Origin: Hyperoodon ampullatus
Taxonomy: Eukaryota; Chordata; Mammalia; Artiodactyla; Ziphiidae
Direction: 5' to 3'
DNA length: 64,000 nucleotides
Assembly (NCBI GenBank): GCA_949752795.1
Contig: OX457057.1
Span: 161,053,980-161,117,979 of the forward strand
Position numbers and translations under genes: made by a program. The notes under the pieces are model-generated. The model saw only the letters and a list, made by a program, of their open reading frames with translations. It searched no databases and had not been told where the DNA came from. The stretch's first letter is position 1. The number at the start of each line of letters is the position of its first letter. Of this stretch, positions 12,458 to 23,890 are shown in pieces.

Positions 12458-12571
12458 AAAACTTCATTCCCTTATCTGTTAAGAGGTGACATTCTAACCC
12501 ACAGAGTTGCATTTCATAGCAACTCTGTGGGTTAGAATGTCACCTCTTAACAGATAACGGAATGAGGTTTT
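12458..12571. repeat. 53-bp near-perfect inverted repeat
   Basis: Arms 12458-12510 and 12519-12571 are reverse complements with two mismatches, separated by 8 bases (ATTTCATA). The right arm is the natural continuation of the MIR; the left arm is its inverted copy. See findings. Confidence 0.97.
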
Positions 12572-12650
12572 CAGGAAGGCCTAGTCACTTGTTTGCTGAC
12601 AAATAGCTGGTAAAACACAGGACAGGAATTCAATCAAGCTCCGTTTGGGT
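12511..12650 (-). repeat. MIR, right half (split)
   Basis: CAGATAACGGAATGAGGT, then TAGTCACTTG and ATAGCTGGTAAAACACAGGA, align to the reverse-complement MIR core that continues from 12285-12326. Confidence 0.5.
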
Positions 12651-12679
12651 TCACCAGACCACTCTACTGATAAAATAAC

Positions 12680-12795
12680 TCCCCTTTGCGAAATGCTACT
12701 GTGTACCAGGTCTTCTAAAGCAGCCAACATTAGCGTTCCCATTTTTCCTGCAGAGGACACTGGAGCTCAGAGATGTTAAGGAACTTGCCTAAGGA
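12680..12795 (-). repeat. MIR SINE fragment
   Basis: GCTACTGTGTACCAGGTCTT and CTGGAGCTCAGAGATGTTAAG match the reverse-complement MIR. Confidence 0.65.
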
Positions 12796-15700
12796 CCCCA
12801 GCACCTGAACCAGTTCCTGGAGCAGAAAACCTGTTTTCACCATGCCTCAGAGTAAGGGAGCTGCTAGGCTCATCCCAGGACCGAATCAGTGATGAAAAGG
12901 GGGACCCGGAAGCCCAAATCCCAGACCCCTGCTCTCCCCAGGGTCTAGTCCGTTTGCAAGGAGCCAGGGATCCTCCACATGCTGGGTGCACAGTCCAGAA
13001 AAGACCTGCTCAGCAAATGCAACCCAAGGAGTGTTGGCTCCCTGGCTTGCGAGTCAAATTGTAATAATCTTAGAAGCACACTGTGTTAGTCAACTAAGCC
13101 TCTCCTCTAAGGCCCCAGAATGTTATTTCCTTTGGAGAAGGGGAGCCAAGGACCCAAGAGTCAAAGCAACAAACAACAGCAAAAATCAGCCAATGTTACT
13201 GAGTAAGACAGAGTTTAACAGCCCCCCCTTCAAACGACATAACAACCACAGAGTACAGCCTTCCGACAGTACTTCTTTCTGCCTGTGCACACACCAACAT
13301 CGCCCTCTGCTGCCAGTCACCAGTACGACCATGTCTCACAGGCTGGAAGCTAGTGGGAGCCAACCTCCAGCTTTCCTCTCTGTCCCCCCACCCCACTTTT
13401 GGGGTATTACACACCTCCAGCGGGGCACTCCTCACATTACAGTCTTGGGTCACAAAGCTTCACACAGAATAAAAGATGCCCCTGGAACTGTGCAAAGCAG
13501 TGGCCCTGCCCCTTGTTATAGGCAAAGAGATTTAAAATATTGATCCTGGAACTTAGAACCACAGCGTTGATCGGTGAGGTCAGTGAATCCTGCCCTCTGC
13601 CTCCGAGCCGGGCTTTGGGGCAGATATCATAAAAGGACACTGCTTTTTCTTTTTCCTTTTTTTCTTTTACTTCAAGGAGCATAGAGAAGATGCCTCTGAC
13701 CAGGCATCTTCCAAGTGCCACGGGCACAAGTGACGGGCAAATCCAAGTGCACGGCACCTGCTGCCCCTCTCTCGAGGCTGCTGGTGGTGACACCTGCAGC
13801 CTGGTGTGAGACGGGGGTGCGGACCTGGGCTGCCTGGGACTGCCCTCCCCGCCTGCCCTGCCTCTTGTTCTCTCTGCTCCCAGTGTCCCTCTGCACATGT
13901 GCCATCTGAAAGCTGGTGCCTGGTGACCTTTAATGAGCTGTAATGAGGAGCAGACCCACCCATTCTGTGACCAAATCACAGCCTGAGCCCCAAGTGGGCA
14001 GCAGGTCCCAAGACCCCTGTGGATGGGAGGTGAGGCCACTCTGACCGTAGACAATTCTCCCTCCCTGTCCTCACTGAGGACTGTGACTCGTTATACCAAA
14101 CTGTACTGCAGGTGTGCCTTCCTGTACCAAACAGCCATGGTCCCCAAAAGCTGGGTGAGGCCTGACTGACTGTAAATCCACGTGGCCTCCCTAGGACTTC
14201 AGAGGTGCCCGATCTTCATGTCTGATTGCCCCTCCATTGGCAGTGGGGAGAATCACTTCAGGTTTAAACTTCTCTCCACCCGGCGGCCCCATCACAGTTA
14301 ATGACCTGGTTTCAGCACTGAATATGCGGCCAGCTCCCCTGCTTTATAAGACGGTCCAGTCCTGAGGGTGGGCTACTTTAGGAAGCAGAGCGGTGCTGTG
14401 GAAGGAAAAGAACTGGGGCTAAATAACGGAGGCACCCTGGGCCTCTGTGACTCGCAGGACGCCAAGCCAGGTACGGAAGAAACTGGTCCCCACAGTGCGT
14501 GGTGAATTCGCTATGTAATCTACCCTCTGTTGCATCAAACCCAGCGATGGCCTGTGGGCAAGGCTCGGGGCCAGGTGCGTGGGGAAGACAGAAAATGAGG
14601 GACCAATAAGCCTTTCCTCCAGCCAACGGGGAAGATCAAACAGGTGCGTGAGGAATGAGCAAAGCAAGCAGCTCGTGCTGAGTCATTGGGAGAGACAAGG
14701 GGCAAGGTGGCCAGGCCACTGAGGGGCTGGACTCACCGTCATGGAAGGATGGGGAGACCTTGAGAGGGTGGACCTCATCCCTGGACGATGAAATAGCTGG
14801 GAAATGGGGCACCTTGCTGGGGGCATCGGGTACCCAAGGAAAGCAGTGAGCTGGATGGGAGGCTGGGCACAGGGTGGAAGGCTCTGGGGGCACAGTGCTT
14901 CTGGGATATTCTGTAGGCAGAGGGGGCCCTGCCGAAGGAGCTGGGGTCGGGGTGTCAGGAACTGAGCTGTGGGGGGGACGCTGGTCTGGTGGGGAGGTGT
15001 GTGGGTGGGGAGATGAGTAGGGACATTACTGATAAGCAAGGCCATGGAGACAGGGGGCCAGGGCAACGGCCTGGGTGAGTAATTGTCACTTTTATTTCTG
15101 GTCTTGGGCTAATGGCTCCTAGGCCTGTGCTAATCCCTCCTCAGCCCATACCCTGGGCTCCTCCCGGGTCTAGAGCGACCCTCTTTCCTTACCACTACTT
15201 CTCCCAAACCCAAATCTACACTTCAGCTGCTGCCACCTCCCTTTCCCACACCCGGAGGCAGCCAGTCGAGGTCCAAACATCAGATAGGGCCCTAGGGCAA
15301 GGCCGGGGCTCGACGGAGCTTCTCTGGTGACAGAGCCCTAGGTCTGTGGTCCTGACAGGTCTTGCCTGAACCCCAGCCAGAATTCTGACCCAGGGACATC
15401 TCAGCACCTATCCTGTCCCCAGATGGGCAAGAAGGCAACGTGGCCTCTTGCTCGTCCCTGGAGCTCTCCGAGGATTTCCAAATAGGAGGATGATGCGCTG
15501 GCCCTGGAAGCAGGGACAGCTCAGCAAACCCCGCCGGCCAGGCCCACCCACCTACTTCCTCCTGCCCTCCTCCCCCAACACTCGATGACACTCGTCCCAT
15601 CCAGGGGCCCATAAGAGCTGCCATGGTGCTTGGCCACAGCATCCATGAGGGAGGAAGGCAGAGGAAAACGTGTTGCTGAGAAAGGATGTGGGTAGAGGGG

Positions 15701-16299
15701 ACGGAACCACGTAAATGCCAAAATAAAGGCAGCGAGGCGAGGGTCAGAGGTGGGGAGAGCAAATCGGCTCATGTTGGACTAACCAAATTTGAGAATCCTC
15801 AGAAATTCCAATCACTTATTCCCCGCAGTTAAACCTTGGGGAGGATTTGTGAGAAATCACGTTCTGTATCAGGACTGGCGCTTCTCCCTATTTTTCCTCC
15901 CTGTCTCCAGAAAACACATCCTCTGAAGGATGCACACCATCTCTCCAGGGCTTGTTCATTTGTGCCCAGTGTGTCCCGGTGCTGGCGAGCCTCCCGGCAG
16001 TCCCACCACACTCCACGCATCCCATGGGCCACCCACACTGGGCTCTGTGTCGCTGACAGACACCCCCCCACCTCCTGCTCTTGGCTTTGCTGTTACCAGC
16101 TGGCCCACGTCATTTGAAGCATCAGCCTAAGTGCCTCAGGTAATAAATTCTTGGAGAGAAGTCTCAGACTAAATGCCATGGAAAATAAATTCTAGGAGAT
16201 CCCCTCACTTTGACCTAAAGTTCCAACATGATTTGTTTCCGATGGACCCAACCCCAGAATGAAAAATCAAGGACAGTCTTAAGAGCTAACTCTCATGTA
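12796..16299. other. intron sequence without recognised features
   Basis: Mostly unique, GC-rich intron sequence. The long minus-strand frame 13437-14054 (205 codons) and others near 14636-15066 and 15292-15762 are proline- or basic-rich and match no family. I see no splice-consistent exon, RNA gene or complete transposon. Confidence 0.4.
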
Positions 16300-16475
16300 T
16301 CAGGCAAGTATCCTAAGGAATTTATACATGTTGACTCATTCAAAACTAACAACCCTATTATTATCAGCCCCATTTTACAGATAAGCAAACGGAGACACAG
16401 AGAAGTTAAATAACTTGCCCAAGAGCACACTGCTAATAAGTGAGTTCAAACCCAGGCAGGGTCTGGGCTCTAAAC
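16300..16475 (-). repeat. MIR SINE
   Basis: CCCATTTTACAGATAAGCAA, AAATAACTTGCCCAAGAGC and GTGAGTTCAAACCCAGG mark a well-preserved reverse-complement MIR. Confidence 0.85.
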
Positions 16476-17442
<967 letters not shown>

Positions 17443-17701
17443 CTAAGAGCACCACAAGGCTAGCAGCATCAGCTAACTCCACTTTTGCCAGCTGCAATTC
17501 CACAGCCAATGGCCAGGAAGACCCAATAACACCCACCTTTATTTCTATGACATTTTCACTACTGGATAGAATCTGTGCTAAAAACCTCAGCCTCTAAAGT
17601 AAGCCCTGCCTAAGCATGGACTGAGAGGTCATCTGGCATAAAAAGCAAATGATATGTTAGGGGTGGGTAGTGACCAAAGTCCATGGCTGAAGGTATTCCT
17701 G

Positions 17702-18642
17702 GAGAGAGAATCTCAGTATTTTTTTAAATTTTATTTTATTTTTTTATACAGCAGGTTATTAGTCATCAATTTTATACACATCAGTGTATACATGTCAATC
17801 CCAATCGCCCAGTTCATCACACCACCCCCCTTGGTGTCCATACGTTTGTTCTCTACATCTGTGTCTCAATTTCTGCTCTGCAAACCAGTTCCTCTGTACC
17901 ATTTCTCTAGGTTCCACATATATGCATTAATATACGATATTTGTTTTTCTCTTTCTGACTTGCTTCACTCTGTATGACAGTCTCTAGATGCATCCACGTC
18001 TCTACAAATGACCCAATTTTGTTCCTTTTTATGGCTGAGTAATATTCCATTGTATATATGTGCCACCATCTTCTTTATCCATTCATCTGTCGAGGGGCAT
18101 GTAGGTTGCTTCCATGACCTGGCTATTGTAAATAGTGCTGCAATGAACATTGGGGTGCATGTGTCTTTTTGAATTATGGTTTTCTCTGGGTATATGCCCA
18201 GTAGTGGGATTGCTGGGTCATATGGTAATTCTATTTTTAGGTTTTTAAGGAACCTCCATACTGTTCTCCATAGTAGCTGTATCAATTTACATTCCCACCA
18301 ACAGTGCAAGAGGGTTCCCTTTTCTCCACACCCTCTCCAGCATTTGTTGTTTGTAGATTTTCTGATGATGCCCATTCTAACTGGTGTGAGGTGATATCTC
18401 ATTGTAGTTTTGATTTGCATTTCTCTAATAGTTAGTGATGTTGAGCAGCTTTTCATGTGCTTCTTGGCCACCTGTATGTCTTCTCCGGAGAAATGTCTAT
18501 TTAGGTCTTCTGTCCATTTTTGGATTGGGTTGTTTGTTTTTTTAATATTGAGGTGCATGAGCTGTTTATATATTTTGGAGATTAATCCTTTGTCCATTGG
18601 AGAAGCTCACTATTTTGAGAGTCTCCTGAGAGAGAATCTCAG
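17702..18642. repeat. target-site duplication flanking the L1
   Basis: Direct repeats of 15 identical bases at 17702-17716 and 18628-18642, marking insertion by target-primed reverse transcription. Confidence 0.93.
17717..18627 (-). mobile_element. 5'-truncated L1 with ORF2 C-terminus
   Basis: A LINE-1 3' end on the minus strand. The frame 17965-18597 encodes the last ~210 residues of ORF2, with L1 landmarks such as [38 protein letters not shown] and [15 protein letters not shown]-rich run at 17717-17750 is the poly-A tail in reverse. A 15-bp direct repeat (GAGAGAGAATCTCAG at 17702-17716 and 18628-18642) is the target-site duplication. It is far too short to be active, and it is not a host gene. 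Confidence 0.97.
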
Positions 18643-19434
18643 CATTTTAATGAAATGCAAAAGATACCATCGATTAACTCGATCAACATACCCAACTAAT
18701 ATGCCTTCATGTACTGCAGACAGGAAAACTAGAAACTGCTTTTCCAGATTCCCTTGCAGCTTGGGTTCCGAAAGTGATTTAGAGTCTGCCAATCAGATGA
18801 ACTTAGAAGAGATTTGAATTCAGAACCGAGTTGAATGGAGCCTGGCAAGAGGCAGGCTCCCACTATGCTGGTGTGGATCATGGCAGAGGCTACAGGGTTC
18901 TCTGGCTTTAATGTCCTGAGCAATCATGGCAGAAGCAACAACATTCTGGGGGCTGGGAGTTATTCCCAGCAGCTTGGCCCAGAACTGGCTCCACTGAATT
19001 AAAAGTCATCTACTACATACCTGGTAATTGATCACTCTCCACTTAAATAGTGAAAATGGATTCTGTTGTCTGCAACTGAACCTGAACCACTACCGCACCC
19101 TGTTCCTGTGCTGGGTGACTTCCTATCCAAGGTCTGTTTCTCTGCCATCCCATCTCTACCAAGGGATTGCTCAGGGGGTTGATAGTATTTTGAGTCACTG
19201 AATTAGTTTCAAAATGGTCAGGCTTTCACAGCTGGATGAACGAATAGTGTTAGCATCTCTAGCCATTTTCCCTGGTCCTTTTCCTCAAAAAAGGGAAAGT
19301 AACAAATGTTAAGAACAAAAATATAAAAGTGCAAGCATTTGGCCTCCTATGGTAGCCTCGTGATATAGCATGTCATGAGACTGGTAACCCTGGGGCTTCT
19401 CACCTCTATTATAAATAGCATTTTTGCTAATTGT
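18643..19434. other. intron sequence, possible old transposon
   Basis: Unique or very diverged sequence. Parts of 18700-19010 have the look of an ancient MaLR or hAT copy, but I cannot assign it. No gene seen. Confidence 0.3.
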
Positions 19435-19565
19435 TTTTTTTACACACCGTCTTTCCCATCAGAAGGTGAGATCCTCCAGGAGCAAGAACAGCATTTCTTT
19501 CTCAGTTTTGTATCATCCGTGCCTAGCACAATGTCTGGCACACAAGAGTAACTCCACAGATATTT
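19435..19565 (+). repeat. L2 LINE 3' fragment
   Basis: AGAAGGTGAGATCCTCCAGG, then GTGCCTAGCACAATGTCTGG and the ending ACAGATATTTTTCACC match a sense L2 3' end. Confidence 0.7.
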
Positions 19566-20254
19566 TTCACCAGATAAATTACTGATCAAATCCTCTCTAA
19601 GAAGCTCACTTGAAACAGTTCTTCACTAGTTTTTCCTGCACACCCCAAAATGTCAACAAAGGTAGTAAAACCAAATCTCTCGTGAGATTTCGTGAATCTA
19701 GTGTTTCTTGATTCATAACAAGTTTGTTGGTTGTGATATAATTTTAAAGTGTTGAAATAGGGAATTAGTCTCAAAGCATTAGGGGGAAAATTTAAGCACA
19801 TCTAAACCTATATAGAGAGAAAGCTTTCTCAAGTATTAAGTCATATGTATCTAAAACTTACAGACACACTGTTGGGACATTCACTAACTGTCATCATTAG
19901 CCCTGTACACACAATTGTCTATCTTGGACCCAATTAAACCCCAGCACACCTTGTTCCCTTCATGGTCTTGGCAGTCACCACCATTTGCCCGAAAGTCATA
20001 CTCACTAGATTCCTTGCCCTTTGACCTGATTCTCAGACCAAAATGCCCCATGAAAACTACCAGATACGTGTAGCCCTGGACACTTGGTACCTGTCCCAGT
20101 TCAGATGGGATTTTCTTTTTATCTCAAAACATTTCCTCCTTGACAAAGAAATTGTTCAACCAATAAGTACTTACCAAGGAGTCCCAGAAAAGTGCTAAAC
20201 ACATGACAGCTACACGAATTTCCATCAAATAAGAAGGGCTAGGTAGGACACAGA
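19566..20254. other. intron sequence without recognised features
   Basis: AT-rich unique sequence. No gene or clear repeat. Confidence 0.4.
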
Positions 20255-20485
20255 TGAAGACCATGGATTCTGAAGCCAGACTGCCTAATTTTATATCCTG
20301 GCTCTGCTTTCTAAGATTGAACAAATTACTTTGCCTCTCTCTGCCTCAGTTTTCTCACCTGTAAAAGTGGGGTGATGATAACAATAGTACCTGGTAGAAT
20401 TGTTGTCAAGGTAAATGAATCAATATATGTAGGAAGGGACTTGGTATACAGTAGGTGCTCAGTAAAGGTTTGCTATTATTAGGAG
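20255..20485 (+). repeat. MIR SINE, nearly complete
   Basis: Sense MIR: GATTCTGAAGCCAGACTGCC, TCTGCCTCAGTTTTCTCACC, a TAACAATAGTACCTGG block and a CAGTAGGTGCTCAGTAAAGG end. Confidence 0.92.
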
Positions 20486-21369
20486 ATAAGGTAACTGCAG
20501 TAACCAGGTGCTCGAAGTGGTGCCGCTGGACTGAGAGCAAGGAAAGTTAGGGACCCACGATCCTGGGCTTGACCTCATTGAACTCCCACCGAGAATCCCC
20601 GCAAAGATGTCAAGCCCCCCCGCGGAGGCTCAGAGAGGGCCCACATCACACAGCAACTATGCCGTGGTTTGGTGGGGGGGGGGGCGTCTGGCACCTCCAG
20701 GCAGGTGCCCGTTCAACCACACGCCTGCCTCTCTCCAGGGACCATCAGAGACTGGCATCCCTGGAGTGGCCAGGGAGGGTTCCGAGAGCAGGGCCCTTAC
20801 CAGCTGGAGGTTGGGAAAGAAGAGGGGAGACTCTAGGGAATGAGGGGAGGATAACCTGGAGCTCCTGTGGCGTGACAAGTCCAGCCTGGGCAAGCGGTGG
20901 AGACAACACAGGTAAACCTGGCCATTAAGCGGGAAAGGGTGTGGATCTCCCCTGCTGGAATTCGCGTTTGGAGCTGTGGCAGCTGCAGAGCCAGGGGCTT
21001 GAGGAAGGAGGTGTGGAGGAAGATTGCTCAGGCATCTTTTTCCAAAAGGAGGGGAAGGAAGCCCTAACGAGAAGCCCTCCGGCTCAGGGAAGAGGTGTGC
21101 CGAAGGGCGGGCGGGTGCGGAGCTGCAGGAACCTTTGCCCCCGGAGCCGAGAGTGCCCGGCCTGACCTGTGTGTCGCTGTGGACCATAGGCCCCGGGGAC
21201 ACGGCCCGCTAGGGATGTCTTTGTCCCAGGAGCCAGGCAGCCGGCCAGCGGAAGCAAATTAACCCCTGGAGAGCCCGACGGTTGGGGGCTGGGGTCTGGG
21301 GACGACCCTCGGGGCGCGAGCCCGATCCTTCCCCGCACCCCTCCCTCCCCCCGGGCCAGAGGGCCGCCA
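20486..21369. other. intron sequence without recognised features
   Basis: GC-rich, with moderate CpG content around 21080-21360. Overlapping frames on both strands show no domain. Confidence 0.4.
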
Positions 21370-21620
21370 ATTCCCACCTAATTGTTGTTTGGCCTCCGAG
21401 GAAAGCGGTTATATTTCTCCTCCTGGCCACAAATGCATGGGGATGAGGGCGAGGATGCATGCCCGTAAAATTTATTTCGAGCAAGGTATCTACCGGGAGC
21501 CTTAATATGATGAGTATTCAAGAGAGAATACATTAAGGCTAATGTATGCGGGAAGGGCGGGCAGGGGAGTTTTAGAGGCTTGGAAGCTGAGGCAACAACA
21601 TATTTAGGAACAACACTAAA
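21370..21620. promoter_or_regulatory. candidate conserved intronic enhancer with dyad symmetry
   Basis: Repeat-free stretch with CCTAATTGTTG, AAATGCATGG, GTAAAATTTATT and a nested inverted repeat at 21498-21540 that places TAAT cores symmetrically. Composition changes sharply from the CpG-rich flank. Candidate only. Confidence 0.4.
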
Positions 21621-21924
21621 AGCAGCAGACAGCCATTTCTTTCGACCTCCAGCTTGCAGGGGATGCGTCCAGCAGGGACAGGCTGGGCTGCCCAAACTAG
21701 GGGTTCTCAGAGAGAGGCCTTGGGACCCAACTGGGGGTCCCTGAGTCTGGCAAAAATCTAAGGGACATACTAAGGGTGCTTTTTAAGTTAAAAGAAAACA
21801 AAACCTTTCCCACTGTATTCCACTGTAGATTTTGAGAGAGAGAGCATTTTTTAAAACAGAGATAATGTACAAATGGTTTAAGAGACCCACAATATACCTA
21901 CAGTAATCGTAAAACCAGGCAACA
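21621..21924. other. intron sequence, possible old repeat
   Basis: Contains GGGGTTCTCAGAGAGAGGCC and a following A-rich run that hint at a diverged interspersed repeat, not assignable. Confidence 0.3.
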
Positions 21925-22100
21925 AGAGCCTGTTATAAACTGTGCCAGGTCCTAAGTGTATGTTTCCTCAATCCGCACAACTTGGTGAGGGAGGTGTTAT
22001 TATCCCCAATTTACAGATGAGGAAACTGAGCCTGGGAGAGATCAAGCCAAGTGTCCAAGGTCCCACAATGGGGGAACCAGGATTTCAACTGGGCCTGTGT
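21925..22100 (-). repeat. MIR SINE
   Basis: CCCCAATTTACAGATGAGGA, AACTGAGCCTGGGAGAG and CAGGATTTCAACTGGG mark a reverse-complement MIR. Confidence 0.88.
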
Positions 22101-23099
22101 GCGAGATGGGCTCACCCAACCCCAGAGCTGGAGGGTCTGAGACATCACCTCACCTGGCTGGTTCTACCCTGTCACTTTATGGAGGGTAAATGGAGGTGAA
22201 GGGATAGTCTCAAAGCTGCTCTGTGTGCAGTGACAGGATTAGGTGAGCCACTGGCCTCTGATGCTCCCCAACAATTAGGCAAATGGAAAAGTCTGAGGGA
22301 CAGATTTCCATCCTTTGGACAGAGTATGCATGTGTTGTAGGGGACAGACACCTAATGCCCAAGGAGGGCTGGGAGTGGGAACCCCTGTCCGGCTGATCCC
22401 CTCCACCCAGCTGCAAAGTGCCAGCTTGTTGATGGCATCTGTCAAGTTCAGATTCATCCCTGCCTGTGAGGGGGTGGGGACCTGTGAACTCAAACCCCAC
22501 ACTTTAGGAGACAGTGCTCCATGCAATTATTTAGATGAAATAAATGTGTGAAATATGAGCGAGCTAGAAAATTTTAAAGAGCAACAAAACAAATCTTTTT
22601 TTAACCTACAATAAATTATGATTTTTTTTATAATTTGGAGAGTCTGAACAGGACAGAAGTTACATAGGTTTCCTAAGAGAAATAAAGTCGTAACCAAAAT
22701 TTCCAAATCCCTAGCAAACTCAACTTATTCATGCAGTATTTGATATCACGAAATTTTACTTTAAAAACTGGAGTTTAAGCAGATCCTCGCAGTCACTAAG
22801 ACAGAATTTGATCTATAAACTCAGTTCCTGATCCAAGGAGTCGTTTCATTTAAAATGAAAATTTTTATCTTATCTGCAGGAAAGTGTTCTGTGGTGATGC
22901 TCTCTGCTGGGGCTCTGCAGAGGGTAAACCCAGGCATGAAAAGACAGCAACATCCCTGGAACAGACAAGGAATCTGTGGAGATGCTGGACCACACAGTAC
23001 AATACACTCCCATCTGCAGGGCCATCCACAAGCGCCCAGGAGAGACACGGCCCAAGGCACAGACCTAACCCCACAGGGAGAACAGCTGCATGTACACAG
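22101..23099. other. intron sequence without recognised features
   Basis: Mixed composition, with an AT-rich portion at 22540-22860. No gene or confident repeat. Confidence 0.4.
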
Positions 23100-23460
23100 C
23101 TATCCAAGCAGACACCATCACACACACTCACACTGACACATACACAAGTCAGATGTACACACATTCACACATACTTACAACATACACAAAGACACAACAC
23201 AGACATACTCACATATACACTCAGACACACAGAGGAAAACACATTCACAAATAGAGATACACTGAGACATACACATACTAGACAAAGGCACCCACACATA
23301 CCACATTCACTTAGACACAAAACGCACCTGCACATATTCACATATACTGAGACATGCATGTTTAGCACACACACATACTCATAAGTACACACACATATAC
23401 CACAGATACTAACACACACTCACACATGCACACAAACACATGCACACACATATCCTGATA
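23100..23460. repeat. imperfect CA-rich simple repeat
   Basis: About 360 bp of degenerate ACAC/ACAT/AGAC units. The 166-codon plus-strand and 84-codon minus-strand frames here are repeat translations (HTHT and CVCV patterns), not genes. Confidence 0.92.
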
Positions 23461-23734
23461 CAAGGGCTAAGGCATTGTGATTCCAGGAAAAAGCCAATTC
23501 TTCTGAAGTCAAGCTGTGTCTATGGAAAGGAAGCCTCTCCGAAATGAGGGAGCTGTCCAACTCTGGAGCGGTGGGGAGAGTGGGCAGTGAGTGAAATAGA
23601 AAGCTAAGGGGAACTAGAAAATTTTGCTCAAAGACCTTTTTGGAAAACTATTGAGGGAATTTGAAAGTTTTCAGTTCTGTTCTTCAAATTTTTAGGTCTG
23701 CCAAATCGTTTACAATAAATCCCAGGCCAGATTC

Positions 23735-23890
23735 TGAGATTCTGATTCTACCATGTATGTGATTTTGGACAAATTGCTTAACCTCTTTGAGCCTCAATTT
23801 TCTTATCTGTAAAATGGAGATAATAACACCAGTCTCTGGTGTTGTGGTGTTGTGTGATCACATCAGTTAATGAGTATAAAACACTTAGCC
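23735..23890 (+). repeat. MIR SINE
   Basis: Sense MIR: TTTGGACAAATTGCTTAACC, TCTTATCTGTAAAATGGAGA, TAATAACACC. Confidence 0.88.

Noticed and set aside
13437..14054. 205-codon minus-strand frame in intron 2
   Set aside because: No recognisable family, no splice-site arrangement fitting LHX4, and no counterpart known to me.
17965..18597. 210-codon protein as a host gene
   Set aside because: It is the C-terminus of L1 ORF2, with poly-A tail and target-site duplication.
23165..23419. Cys/Val-rich minus-strand frame resembling a small secreted protein
   Set aside because: It is a reading of the degenerate CA-rich repeat.
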